64,000 nt of DNA from Paenibacillus bovis (GCF_001421015.2 NZ_CP021170.1:62001-126000), one strand, 5' to 3'. Numbered from the stretch's first letter, positions 50,422 through 58,579 are shown. Program-made: numbers and translations. The notes: a model not told the origin generated them from the letters alone.

Positions 50422-50496
50422 TTAGCAGTTATAACCAGCTGAGCTACATTCGCTATTTGTAGGCTATCGATAAAAGTAAAAATAAGGGGATTTGGC

Positions 50497-50982
50497 ATGA
50501 TGACAACCACAGAAAAAAACGCTACCTTTCATCTGCAGATGCCCAAATGGAATAAGCCCAAAAAAGATGCTTTTCCGTTGATGTATCGAGCAGAAGATGA
50601 ATGGACGCCTTCCGATATTCGTAAGCGTTTAAATCGCCGGTTAGATAAACATATCGCCCGAACAGTAGGCTACCAGGTGGAGTGGCTGAGCGATCCTGGC
50701 TTCTATATCCTGATACGGCCGCATAGCATTCCCAGTGTCCCTCAAGGAGGCCTCTATACCGTACATGGGCCTGGACCACAAAAGCAGATCATAAATCCTT
50801 TTAGAAGCTGCATAGCCCTTACAGAAGAAGAAGCTTGGGATTGGGTACCTTGCTTTTCCACCAATAGGGAGCATTTGCATGCGCTACTGCTGCATATGAA
50901 GCATGATAGAGCTTATCGATTTGAAGATCGTATGGACCAGGAACTCTATCACTTTTTAAAAAAGGTTTGGTCCAAGATGTAA
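50497..50982 (+). CDS. Hypothetical protein, 161 aa
   Basis: AAGGGGAT precedes the ATG. The protein is soluble, basic near the front and Trp-containing ('AWDWVPCFSTNREHLHALL'). 'YQVEWLSDPGFYILIRPHSIP' looks like a strand pair. No family is recognised. Confidence 0.55.
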   Translation: MMTTTEKNATFHLQMPKWNKPKKDAFPLMYRAEDEWTPSDIRKRLNRRLDKHIARTVGYQVEWLSDPGFYILIRPHSIPSVPQGGLYTVHGPGPQKQIINPFRSCIALTEEEAWDWVPCFSTNREHLHALLLHMKHDRAYRFEDRMDQELYHFLKKVWSKM

Positions 50983-51041
50983 GACGAATCCAAAATTATA
51001 TAGTAAAAACAAGTCCACTTTGGACCACCCCATCATGAGAA

Positions 51042-51078
51042 ATAAGGTCGATGATCTGCATAGAATCTTCGACCTTAT
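51042..51078. terminator. Stem-loop without long T run
   Basis: ATAAGGTCGA (51042-51051) pairs with TCGACCTTAT (51069-51078). The tail is only AT-rich, so termination is probable but not certain. Confidence 0.5.
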
Positions 51079-51173
51079 ATCATTCATATACCGCGTCTTT
51101 TTAACTTCTTATTCGTTATAGAAAACCATATCCTCTGCTATTTTCTTTACATTATTCTAATAAATTTAAAAAA

Positions 51174-51237
51174 TGAAACAAAATGAAACGTTTTGAACTT
51201 TCGATGAAACAAATCGTTGACTGTATCCTGATATCTT
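51174..51237 (+). promoter_or_regulatory. Box A2 promoter array
   Basis: TGAAAC repeats start at 51174, 51184 and 51205, the same offsets (10, 21) as Box A1. The TTTTGA after the second repeat and the 14-base interval are also shared. Twenty bases after the third repeat lies TATCTT (51232-51237), in the -10 place. It is expected to drive the methyltransferase operon under the regulator that uses Box A1. Confidence 0.7.
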
Positions 51238-51532
51238 CATAGTATCGGTCGTGAATTCAAAGACATCGTTATTCGCCGTTTCGACCGACCATACAAGAGA
51301 AAGGAGCCGTAAAGCGCAGCGATAGTAATAGAATAAATACAAGTGTTTTGCCAAGTTTGATACGGATCAAAAAGATCCCCTAATGCTACATAGCATTTGC
51401 CGGACATGTCTAACCATGTCGCAGGCCCATACTACTACGCCGGTCCGGATCGGATCGGTGAAACGCAGCTGATCGGTTCAGCACCGTTTTACAGTGTCCA
51501 TCCGGACGGACAGACCGGGAGAGAAAAATAGA
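51238..51532 (+). other. Long leader of the methyltransferase operon
   Basis: The predicted leader is about 290 bases. TCGGTCG (51245-51251) pairs with CGACCGA (51282-51288), but no T run follows, unlike the other three leaders. AAAGGAG (51300-51306) is followed by no frame of useful length. The second half has short inverted words around GGTCCGGATC. Nothing else is identifiable. Confidence 0.35.
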
Positions 51533-52762
51533 ATGACATGTAAACCAATGCGGAAATTAAGTCTTTTTAGCGGTATCGGCGGCCTCGATCTGGCTGCCAA
51601 ATTAGCAGGAATGGAAACTGTCGCTTTTTGTGAGCGCGAAGCTTATCCATGCCGGGTTCTGATGAACCGATTCCCCGGCACCCCTATTTATGATGATGTG
51701 CGCACCTTAACGGTAGACAAACTCAAGGAGGATGGAATCATTGCCGAAAACCAACCGATCGACCTTATCTCTGCCGGATACCCCTGCCAGCCATTCAGCG
51801 CTGCCGGGAAGCGAAGAGGCGAGAAAGATGACCGTCACCTCTGGCCGGAAGTTGCTCGGCTCTTATACGAGATCCGGCCCACTTGGTTTATTGGTGAGAA
51901 CGTTGCTGGACACGTCAGTTTGGGGCTCGACACTGTGTTATCTGATCTGGCGGCAATCGGCTACGAAGCAGAACCATTCATTGTTCCGGCTTGTGCCGTC
52001 GGTGCGACGAACCGCCGAGATCGCGTCTTTATTGTCGCCTATACCGATATCCCTGCAGAATGGTCACTCGACGCCGGAAAACCGCGCACCCCACTCCTTG
52101 GAGACGGAAAGCCAAAGCTTGAGCAGCTCTTTACCGAGCAGTTCGGCAACCACATTGGATGGTCCCGCGTTGTTGACGAGTACTGCAGTACCTCGGATGT
52201 GGGCTACGCCGCAGAGCCGGGATTACCGGACCGGGGACAAGCCGGGTTCCTCCCGGCAGCTGCGCAAGCAAACGCAGGGGTGGAGCAGCAATTTGAACGA
52301 CCAGGTCAAAATGTGGCCGACGCCGCTGGCTTCCCAAGTCACAGCCAGAACCTCTATCCAGATCAACGAACGTGGACGCAGAGTGAGCCCGGGGGGACAA
52401 ACGCGTGGACTGGACTTGCCAACGACAGTGCTGCTGCAGACGCCGAAATCCGAACATCTGCCGAAGGGGGCTTCACCACAGCTGAACCCGGAATGGGTCG
52501 AATTCTCGATGGGTTTTCCGCCTGGCTGGACAACTATCCATGGCCAGCAGGAATGGGATCAGCTCAGCACGACTGGGAACCTCCCCGTACAGCCGTAAAT
52601 GTGCCAGACCGGGTAGCCCGGCTTAAAGCGCTGGGTAATGCCGTGAATCCGATTCAAGCGTTCCCCTTCTTTTATGTGATCCGGCAGATTCATGATTACA
52701 TGCATCCGGATCGCCTAGCTGCTCGCAGCAGTCAGCAGCTGCTGATCCAGGAGGGGGCCTAA
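51533..52762 (+). CDS. Cytosine-C5 DNA methyltransferase
   Basis: GGGAGAG selects ATG 51533 (409 residues). The C5-methylase motifs are all present: I 'LSLFSGIGGLDLAA', IV 'GYPCQPFSAAGKRRG' with the catalytic Cys, VI 'GENVAG', VIII 'RRDRVFIVA' and X 'ALGNAVNP'. The target-recognition region (about 190-340) is rich in Gly, Ala and Asp. It may modify plasmid DNA against host restriction; no partner endonuclease lies next to it. A second frame with conserved features overlaps its middle. Confidence 0.9.
   Translation: MTCKPMRKLSLFSGIGGLDLAAKLAGMETVAFCEREAYPCRVLMNRFPGTPIYDDVRTLTVDKLKEDGIIAENQPIDLISAGYPCQPFSAAGKRRGEKDDRHLWPEVARLLYEIRPTWFIGENVAGHVSLGLDTVLSDLAAIGYEAEPFIVPACAVGATNRRDRVFIVAYTDIPAEWSLDAGKPRTPLLGDGKPKLEQLFTEQFGNHIGWSRVVDEYCSTSDVGYAAEPGLPDRGQAGFLPAAAQANAGVEQQFERPGQNVADAAGFPSHSQNLYPDQRTWTQSEPGGTNAWTGLANDSAAADAEIRTSAEGGFTTAEPGMGRILDGFSAWLDNYPWPAGMGSAQHDWEPPRTAVNVPDRVARLKALGNAVNPIQAFPFFYVIRQIHDYMHPDRLAARSSQQLLIQEGA
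51732..52598 (+). CDS. Overprinted reading frame inside the methyltransferase gene
   Basis: This +1 frame stays open for 288 codons within the methylase gene. AAGGAGG (51725-51731) lies 9 bases before an in-frame TTG at 51741 and directly before ATG 51732. The product contains 'LLDTSVWGSTLCYLIWR', 'LFRLVPSVRRTAEI', 'MWPTPLASQ' and 'LNPEWVEFSMGFPPGWT'. These match segments I know from phage and plasmid proteins associated with Dcm-type methylases, which would not be expected from a random shadow frame. The gene at 52762 has the same 'YWPTP...NPAWIECMMGFPEGWT' plan without overlap. Expression is unproven. Confidence 0.55.
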   Translation: MESLPKTNRSTLSLPDTPASHSALPGSEEARKMTVTSGRKLLGSYTRSGPLGLLVRTLLDTSVWGSTLCYLIWRQSATKQNHSLFRLVPSVRRTAEIASLLSPIPISLQNGHSTPENRAPHSLETESQSLSSSLPSSSATTLDGPALLTSTAVPRMWATPQSRDYRTGDKPGSSRQLRKQTQGWSSNLNDQVKMWPTPLASQVTARTSIQINERGRRVSPGGQTRGLDLPTTVLLQTPKSEHLPKGASPQLNPEWVEFSMGFPPGWTTIHGQQEWDQLSTTGNLPVQP

Positions 52763-53163
52763 TGAATACAGAACTTCAGCAGCATGTGGCATCGATACGC
52801 AGCGCTCCCCTGCAGGCGCTGAGCTTTATTCTTCTTCAAACCAAGTTTAAGTGGTGCAAGGTCGGGTGGGTGTCCTGGGCACTCCGCCAGACGCCCGCTG
52901 CGCAGCCGCTTCTCAAGCTACAGGCCGCTGCCTTACCCAAAGCAGAGCGTGAAGTGGATTACTGGCCTACCCCTATGGCCAGCGGTCATCAGATTGTCGC
53001 GCCGCGGCGTGGCAAAGGGCAAATAGTCACGCTATCGCAGCAGCTGGCTATTTATGAGCCCGATCATATTGGCGAAGTGATTAATCCCGCCTGGATCGAG
53101 TGCATGATGGGTTTTCCGGAAGGCTGGACGTCTTTAGATCCTCGCCTCTGTATTCAAGAATAA
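52762..53163 (+). CDS. Methyltransferase-associated 'WPTP/MGFP' protein, 133 aa
   Basis: The start overlaps the methylase stop (TAATG), so the genes are coupled. The C-terminal half has 'YWPTPMASGHQIV' and 'INPAWIECMMGFPEGWTSL', the same features as the end of the overprinted frame at 51732-52598. It looks like a shortened, free-standing relative of that protein. The role is unknown; such segments are often found at the ends of phage cytosine methylases. Confidence 0.6.
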   Translation: MNTELQQHVASIRSAPLQALSFILLQTKFKWCKVGWVSWALRQTPAAQPLLKLQAAALPKAEREVDYWPTPMASGHQIVAPRRGKGQIVTLSQQLAIYEPDHIGEVINPAWIECMMGFPEGWTSLDPRLCIQE

Positions 53164-53184
53164 AAACGATAGCGAAGGGATCAA

Positions 53185-53379
53185 ATGGAAAAGCGAGCGG
53201 TGGATCAGCGGTATAACTGCAGCAACGAAGAATGGGTATACAGAGGACTTACCTGGGTCAATTACATGTGGATGCATCACGTGGAATGGTTGACTGATGA
53301 GGAGTCCGAGGCCTACGAGGAAGATGAATTTAAAGAACTGCTGGGTCGATCCACAAGGATAACAATTTCTGAAGAGTAG
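53185..53379 (+). CDS. Small acidic Trp-rich protein, 64 aa
   Basis: GCGAAGGG precedes the ATG. The middle 'WVNYMWMHHVEWLTDEE' is Trp/His-rich and the end is very acidic. It lies 21 bases behind the previous stop, in the methyltransferase operon, and before a terminator. The charge suggests a DNA mimic or inhibitor, but that is only a guess. Confidence 0.5.
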   Translation: MEKRAVDQRYNCSNEEWVYRGLTWVNYMWMHHVEWLTDEESEAYEEDEFKELLGRSTRITISEE

Positions 53380-53401
53380 CAAGCTACATTTATGTGCGAA
53401 G

Positions 53402-53432
53402 AAGTAGGACGCCTGAATCGTCCTACTTTTTT
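53402..53432 (+). terminator. Intrinsic terminator
   Basis: AAGTAGGACG (53402-53411) pairs with CGTCCTACTT (53419-53428), followed by more T. It ends the methyltransferase operon. Confidence 0.9.
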
Positions 53433-53499
53433 ACTTAATACAGGAGGTGTATGGAGTGAGCAAGTATAGCTTCTAATACCGATGAGGAGGGGATGAAAG

Positions 53500-53973
53500 G
53501 TGAATAAATGGTGGTTCTTTGCCTATGTAGCACCGAGTCTTATCAATCTATACGCTATCACTAAAAATATAGTTGAAGTAATAGTATGGAAATCTCAAAA
53601 AGCAGCGATTTTGGAGAGTTCCGCCTTAAATGTCTATGAAAAAGTACAGATTTCAAATGTATCCATCATTCACTACCTGTATATCCTTGTCGGATATGCT
53701 GGTTTGCATTTTGCTGCGGCTTGGCTGTATGAAAACCGTCATTGTTTGGCGTTTAAGCGTTGCGAAGGATTATTGATAGGTTGGAGTATGGCTATACTAC
53801 CACTTCTATATTTTATGCTTGATCGCCTTGGCATCAATTTTGTTCATTTCATCGAAGATCCTGAGTCTACACTTCTTTTGTTCATCGCCAGCCTTATGGG
53901 ATTTGTTATAGCCGGTCATACTTTATTGGCATTTGTAAGGCAGAAGGACAAAGAGAGACAGATCAAAATATAA
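53500..53973 (+). CDS. Membrane protein with about four helices, 157 aa
   Basis: A GTG start follows GAGGAGGGG. Hydrophobic segments lie near residues 5-28, 55-75, 90-108 and 122-145. A six-codon frame (GTG 53456) with its own AGGAGG lies just upstream and could be a leader peptide. No family is recognised; surface exclusion or immunity functions are possible for such proteins. Confidence 0.6.
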   Translation: MNKWWFFAYVAPSLINLYAITKNIVEVIVWKSQKAAILESSALNVYEKVQISNVSIIHYLYILVGYAGLHFAAAWLYENRHCLAFKRCEGLLIGWSMAILPLLYFMLDRLGINFVHFIEDPESTLLLFIASLMGFVIAGHTLLAFVRQKDKERQIKI

Positions 53974-54067
53974 ATCTACCAAACAAGAAAAAGAGAGGCT
54001 GCGGCAGATGATGCATTATTTGATGCTATCAGTATGCGGCTTTACCAGTAAGGAATGAGGTATATAA

Positions 54068-55030
54068 ATGAAAATCATTCATGTATTTGAAAAAATCCCT
54101 ACTATCCTGGGACCCAGCATTATGTTGCTGGGCCCATCTTCATTGGACGAAAAGGTCACGGCTTGGCGGCAAGAAGCGATTCAGCATCTGCAAGCTACAG
54201 GGTTTGATGGCACGATTCTGATCCCAGAGCCACGTAGTCGTGGATCGCATGTGGATTACCCACTGCACTTGGAATGGGTGCTGCAGGCTTGCCAGCAGGC
54301 GGATGTTCTACTCTTTTGGATTCCACGTCATTTGGTCCATATGCCCGCTCTAAAAACAAACGTGGAAGTGGGTATGTTCATCCGTTCCAACAAGTTTATG
54401 CTAGGAGCTCCGCCGGATGCGCAGAAGATGCATTATATCCGGACGCTGGCGGCCCATTATGGGCACTGCTGCTACGAGACCTTACCCGAACTCCTTCAGG
54501 CCGCACAGGTCCGCCTACAGGCACTCTGGCAGCAGAGCAGCGTGCGAGGAATCCGCCAGCTGCGCCATGATGATGTTCCGCAGCTGGCCGCACTCTACGG
54601 CCAGCAGGAGGAAGGGCAGGTCTCTGCAGCGGATCTGGAGCAGGCGAGCCGGATGCTGCTTCAAAGCGAAGAGAAAGGAGATAGACTGATCGGTTACTTT
54701 CGGCAAGGGGAGCTGATCGGCTGTTTATCGATGCATTTCATGATGCAAGCCTTACCTGGTCAACCAGCTGAACGAAAAGCATACCTGAGCAGTGTCATCG
54801 TAGGGGGCGACTACCAGTTTCAGGGCATTGGCACCGAGCTGGTACAACATGCGCTGCAGCTGGCTGAACAGGCCGGAGCAACCGGTGTACAGGTCCAGGC
54901 AGTAGCTGGTAATCACGCGGTGCAGCGAATGCTGGATAAGAATGGATTCTTGATGGAGGATTTGAATTTTCATTTCCGTTTTGCTAAAGCAACCTGGCCG
55001 GCAAATAAGCCGGAAGTACAGCTGGTATGA
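54068..55030 (+). CDS. Nucleoside deoxyribosyltransferase-like domain fused to GNAT acetyltransferase
   Basis: Residues 1-155 fit the Nuc_deoxyri_tr2 family: 'LLGPSSLDEKVTAWRQEAIQHL', 'GTILIPEPRSRG', 'LEWVLQACQQADVLLFWIPRHL' and 'ALKTNVEVGMF', with the Glu in the usual catalytic place. Residues 160-310 are a GNAT fold: 'IRQLRHDDVPQLAALY', 'YLSSVIVGGDYQFQGIGTELVQHAL' (acetyl-CoA binding) and 'AVQRMLDKNGFLMED'. The combination suggests modification of a nucleotide-derived compound or a toxin/defence role. GGAATGAGG lies upstream of the ATG. Confidence 0.75.
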   Translation: MKIIHVFEKIPTILGPSIMLLGPSSLDEKVTAWRQEAIQHLQATGFDGTILIPEPRSRGSHVDYPLHLEWVLQACQQADVLLFWIPRHLVHMPALKTNVEVGMFIRSNKFMLGAPPDAQKMHYIRTLAAHYGHCCYETLPELLQAAQVRLQALWQQSSVRGIRQLRHDDVPQLAALYGQQEEGQVSAADLEQASRMLLQSEEKGDRLIGYFRQGELIGCLSMHFMMQALPGQPAERKAYLSSVIVGGDYQFQGIGTELVQHALQLAEQAGATGVQVQAVAGNHAVQRMLDKNGFLMEDLNFHFRFAKATWPANKPEVQLV

Positions 55031-55180
55031 GCAACCCTGACTTCCAAGTGAACTCCTATTTGAAACGAAGTTTCTCGCCTGTGAAGATGGGGAAGTCAGT
55101 CCGTACCGAGCCGATCGATTCCAAATGAAAAACTAAAAAATCTCGTCTGGTCCGGATCTATTAGGTAAGGAGGAAGAAGA

Positions 55181-55549
55181 GTGAGGGGATGGTGGACGCG
55201 CAAGTCGGTGTTGGAGCTGCTTGTTCAATCGATTCAGAAACGGCTGCAGCTGATGCAGCACCAGCTGCAGCGCTACCCGGTCAATGATGAACTGCTACAC
55301 TACATGCTAGACGAGCTACGACAAATGCGGCAAGAGCTGAACGAGTGGGGCGCACAACCATGCTCCCGGCTTCTCCTGCCATCGATTCACCGGTTACAGA
55401 TACAGATAACCCCCATAGAGCAAGAGCTGTATGAGCGGCTTTCTGAGAGCCGCACACATGGCTACATAATCGGTAGATATTCTAAACAAGAAGATGTTTC
55501 TCATTCGGCGCAGCAGCCTGGCTCTGTGCCGGTAGCCGGAAGCATGTAA
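55181..55549 (+). CDS. Helical hypothetical protein, 122 aa
   Basis: A GTG start follows AAGGAGG. The first 75 residues are Gln/Leu/Arg-rich heptad-like helices ('IQKRLQLMQHQLQRY', 'ELRQMRQELNEW'), a likely coiled coil. The tail is polar. No family is recognised. It precedes the UbiB-like gene, probably in one unit. Confidence 0.5.
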   Translation: MRGWWTRKSVLELLVQSIQKRLQLMQHQLQRYPVNDELLHYMLDELRQMRQELNEWGAQPCSRLLLPSIHRLQIQITPIEQELYERLSESRTHGYIIGRYSKQEDVSHSAQQPGSVPVAGSM

Positions 55550-55610
55550 TATGATGATCGCACCCAGGGCATCTGGCTTTGGCTGTGAGGATAAAGAGAA
55601 GGGGAATACG

Positions 55611-56759
55611 ATGAATATTGTGGGCATCCTGGAACGATGCGGGGTTGGTGGGATTAAGCTGGGCCAGTTTGCCAGTACTCGGTATGATCTGCTGCCAGCC
55701 GGATGGATTGAGCAGTTGTCTCGGCTGCGGGAACAAAACCGGCCGGTTCATCTGCAGTTGGATGAGAGCCCTTTTCTGTACCTAGATCCGGTACCGATCG
55801 CGACGGCTTCTATCGGGCAAGTTTACCGGGGTGTACTGCAGACCGGGGAAGAGGTAGCGATCAAAGTACAAAAGCCGGGCGCGGAGCGGCAGATCCGCCA
55901 GACCATCCGGCTGCTTAAAATGATTTTTGCTCTGCCGGCGCTCTGGCATCCACGCAGCCGGGACATGCTGTGGTTGGTTGGTGAGTTTGAGCGTACATTG
56001 CGGGATGAAACCAATTACCTGGTCGAAGCCAGTAACATGGATCGCATGCGGGCGACTGCATCGATCCGTATTCCTAAAGTGTTCTGGGAACACACCACTA
56101 AGCGGCAGCTGGTGACCGAGTTTATCCATGGCGAAACCCTCGGTACCCAGCATGCCGAAAAAGCAAAAGAACTTGTTCATACCCTGATGGAGCAAATGCT
56201 GCTGCAGGGTCTTTTCCATGCGGATCTGCATCCCGGGAACCTCAAGGTCCAGCCAGACGGCCAGCTGGTGATGCTGGACTTTGGTATGGTCGGACGTCTT
56301 TCGGGACGCCTGCGGGAAAGTCTGATCCTGCTGGCTTACGGCTTTTTGATCGACCAGGAGCAGCTGGTGATGGAATCGATGCTGCAGCTATGCACCTATA
56401 GCAAACCGCCTAACCCAGACGCTCTGCTGCAGGAAGTGCGCCGCTTTATGGATCTTTATATCTCCACGCCGCTGAACCGGGTGGACTTCCGGAGCGCCTT
56501 GTTTGAGCTCCTGGGCATGCTGCGCAGCTACGGCATCTTTATAAAGCCGGAAATGGTGTATGTGGTGAAAGCCCTGGTAACGACCGAAGGAGTCGCTGTC
56601 GGGCTCGACGGCAGCATTAATATCAAAGGGATGATGGCGCCGCTGCAGGAAAAGATGCTGCAGACGGGCATCGATCTTTTGGCAGCTCGTCTGCAGATCG
56701 ATGCACTGACCGCCCTGCGAAACATCGATTTCAAGGAGGTGATTCCGCAAAAACGATAA
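55611..56759 (+). CDS. UbiB/AarF/ABC1-family atypical kinase
   Basis: GAGAAGGGG selects ATG 55611 (382 residues). Family motifs: the KxGQ element 'GGIKLGQFAST', an Ala-rich loop 'IATASIGQVYRG', the ATP-binding Lys in 'VAIKVQKPG', 'ETNYLVEASNMDRM', the catalytic 'FHADLHPGNL' and 'LDFGMVG'. Chromosomal UbiB proteins are usually 500-550 residues with C-terminal membrane helices, so this is a shortened form. They act in quinone or lipid metabolism; the plasmid role is unknown. A 38-base piece of its gene recurs at 58580. Confidence 0.85.
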   Translation: MNIVGILERCGVGGIKLGQFASTRYDLLPAGWIEQLSRLREQNRPVHLQLDESPFLYLDPVPIATASIGQVYRGVLQTGEEVAIKVQKPGAERQIRQTIRLLKMIFALPALWHPRSRDMLWLVGEFERTLRDETNYLVEASNMDRMRATASIRIPKVFWEHTTKRQLVTEFIHGETLGTQHAEKAKELVHTLMEQMLLQGLFHADLHPGNLKVQPDGQLVMLDFGMVGRLSGRLRESLILLAYGFLIDQEQLVMESMLQLCTYSKPPNPDALLQEVRRFMDLYISTPLNRVDFRSALFELLGMLRSYGIFIKPEMVYVVKALVTTEGVAVGLDGSINIKGMMAPLQEKMLQTGIDLLAARLQIDALTALRNIDFKEVIPQKR

Positions 56760-56818
56760 ATGTTCAGCTGGATCTGCAATCGATTCATACCGGTAAGCCA
56801 ATAAAGAAAGGGTGAAGA

Positions 56819-57265
56819 GTGTTGTATTCAATATGGATGAAGATACTTCAGAGGATCATTTCAATAGGTACCGATGTCGCGGTGATATGGATAGCGTGGG
56901 TAGGATTTGTTTTATGTTGGGAAAGAGAAGGTCTGCAGGCAACCTTATCTCATACGCTCAGCATCGCTTTACTATTTGGAGGAGGAACCGGCTTAATAGC
57001 TGCTTTTTTCTGTGTGTGGAATGATAAAGGATACCGGAAAGCGGTTCGTCAGGGCATTAGTTCTACCATTGTCATGCCTTTTGTTCTTTTTGGCCTCCTG
57101 GCTGATCCGTATGTATTGATAGGGGTCGTCGTCACTTCTTTTATCGTGGTTCAGCTTATTCGTTGGAGGGATCGGCAGCTGAGACGAAAGGATCTATCCA
57201 TGGTTGCGAAGCTGCGCCGGGATCAAAAAATGAAAGCCATGCGAGACTCCCTATTCATGATGTAG
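56819..57265 (+). CDS. Membrane protein with about four helices, 148 aa
   Basis: A GTG start follows AAAGGGTG. Membrane segments lie near residues 15-35, 45-65, 80-95 and 98-115, and the C-terminus is strongly basic. It follows the UbiB gene by 59 bases. No family is recognised. Confidence 0.55.
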   Translation: MLYSIWMKILQRIISIGTDVAVIWIAWVGFVLCWEREGLQATLSHTLSIALLFGGGTGLIAAFFCVWNDKGYRKAVRQGISSTIVMPFVLFGLLADPYVLIGVVVTSFIVVQLIRWRDRQLRRKDLSMVAKLRRDQKMKAMRDSLFMM

Positions 57266-57290
57266 TAAGGCATAAAAAAAGAAAATTTTA

Positions 57291-57406
57291 TTTTAATCAC
57301 TGTCTGAAGAGGGTATAATAGGGTTAGGGCGAAGGGTAATTCAATTGCCCTTCAGATGAATCTACTTACGGGTCTTCGAGCGCTTCCGACGCTTGGAGAC
57401 CTTTTT
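57291..57406 (+). promoter_or_regulatory. Promoter and attenuator-like leader of the 57512 gene
   Basis: TTTTAA (57291-57296) and TATAAT (57314-57319), 17 bases apart, form a promoter. The leader has a GAAGGG/CCCTTC stem (57331-57353) and then GGTCT/AGACC with inner AGCG/CGCT (57371-57401) followed by T5, an intrinsic terminator about 100 bases before the gene. It could be a riboswitch, an attenuator, or the end of a short RNA. Confidence 0.5.
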
Positions 57407-57511
57407 CTTTGATATTTTTTAAAAAGACAGGTTGTAAATACTCCTCCTTTTTTACCTTTACTAATGAGTGCGTATCTGGCCAGAACGCCCATACCAAAGG
57501 AGGAATATAAA

Positions 57512-57994
57512 ATGGCAGAATATGATGAGTACACTAAAGTGGTTCGACTGAGCCGAGTAGAAATTGGACAAATGTATGATCGTGCGAATATTATCCGGGA
57601 CGCTTACGAATTCAATCGGGGTAAAGACTTTATGGTTAGTAAACTGGTACCTTGGGGGAAAGCAGTAGGAACGGGCTCGACGCTCGCTACGATTTTCAAG
57701 GCGCCGATCCCGTATCAGATGAAATTTATCTTGGGTATCGTTTCCCTGGCAGTTACCTTCATTAGTGGCACGAATTACTATTTGAATATGCTCAAAACAG
57801 GTGAGCATGAGCTGCTACAAGTGAAGAAGTGGGCAGAGAGTAACAAAAGCAAATACAAATATTTTGAGTTTGAAATTGCGATTATGGAATACATGACGAC
57901 AACCGCTGAAGGTCGCGTGCCTGTGGTGTATGTACAAGGATCTGGTGGCGTCACACGTGCTCAAAAACATGATGGAACCTGGGTGAATGTCTAA
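57512..57994 (+). CDS. Hypothetical protein with hydrophobic middle, 160 aa
   Basis: AAAGGAGG selects ATG 57512. Residues 55-90 hold one or two hydrophobic helices ('MKFILGIVSLAVTFISGTNYYL'). The C-terminal part 'KYFEFEIAIMEYMTTTAEGRVPVVY' is mixed. It is preceded by an attenuator-like leader and followed by a palindromic terminator. No family is recognised. Confidence 0.6.
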   Translation: MAEYDEYTKVVRLSRVEIGQMYDRANIIRDAYEFNRGKDFMVSKLVPWGKAVGTGSTLATIFKAPIPYQMKFILGIVSLAVTFISGTNYYLNMLKTGEHELLQVKKWAESNKSKYKYFEFEIAIMEYMTTTAEGRVPVVYVQGSGGVTRAQKHDGTWVNV

Positions 57995-58048
57995 TTAAGA
58001 TTATCCATTCTGCAGTAGCCCTATTTACTGTAAATAGTATCAGAAAGA

Positions 58049-58083
58049 AAAAGGTCCGCGCATCGATGCGCGGATCTTTTTTT
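58049..58083. terminator. Bidirectional terminator
   Basis: A perfect palindrome around ATCGAT (stem GGTCCGCGCAT with one G:T) is flanked by A5 and T7. It serves the 57512 gene and the convergent nuclease remnant. Confidence 0.85.
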
Positions 58084-58086
58084 GTT

Positions 58087-58437
58087 TTACCCAGCTTTTG
58101 TTTTCTTGGCAGCTGGTTTCTGAGGCTGTTTGGTTCTCAGAATGAGATCGATCAGCTGATCGCGGTTGATGAGGCGCACTCTGGTCGATTTGGCCAGTTC
58201 ATAAGCAGCCGGTGTGAAATCGCTATTGGTGACTACCCAGGCGCCGCCAGTCGCTTTGTAATGCGCAGCCGCCGCATAAACCTGCTGAACAGCTTCTATA
58301 GGTACATTATTTTTATACCTCTTGGCCTGGACCACAATGGTATGGTCATTTTTCTTCAGAACTACATCCGCTCCAAAATCGCCCGATGCCTGGGTAACTT
58401 TACTATCATATCCGAGAGCGCGGAACAAAACCCCCAA
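58087..58437 (-). pseudogene. 5'-truncated Mrr-type nuclease copy
   Basis: The 116-residue frame matches the catalytic half of the 59669 product almost throughout ('GDFGADVVLKKN', 'VVQAKRYKNNV', 'WVVTNSD-TPAAY'). Homology starts abruptly at 'FEEYLG' and the sequence before it is a terminator hairpin (58459-58496), so the N-terminal membrane part and promoter are lost. A TTG with GAGGAG three bases upstream might still allow translation, and the D...QxK catalytic residues remain. Best read as a decayed duplicate. Confidence 0.7.
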
Positions 58438-58458
58438 ATACTCCTCAAACCTATAGTG

Positions 58459-58496
58459 AAAAAAGGCAGCTACGCATAGAGCGTAACTGCCTTTTT
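58459..58496. terminator. Bidirectional hairpin
   Basis: AAAAAGGCAG-TACGC pairs with GCGTA-CTGCCTTTTT with one mismatch. It lies just upstream of the truncated nuclease frame, an unusual place for a functional gene's 5' end. Confidence 0.75.
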
Positions 58497-58579
58497 AGAT
58501 TCCGCAGTTACCCTGAAATTTAAGGGATTACCGGATAGCTGCGGGAGTGTCTGATTCTTCTGGCGATGGTGTTCCCAGT

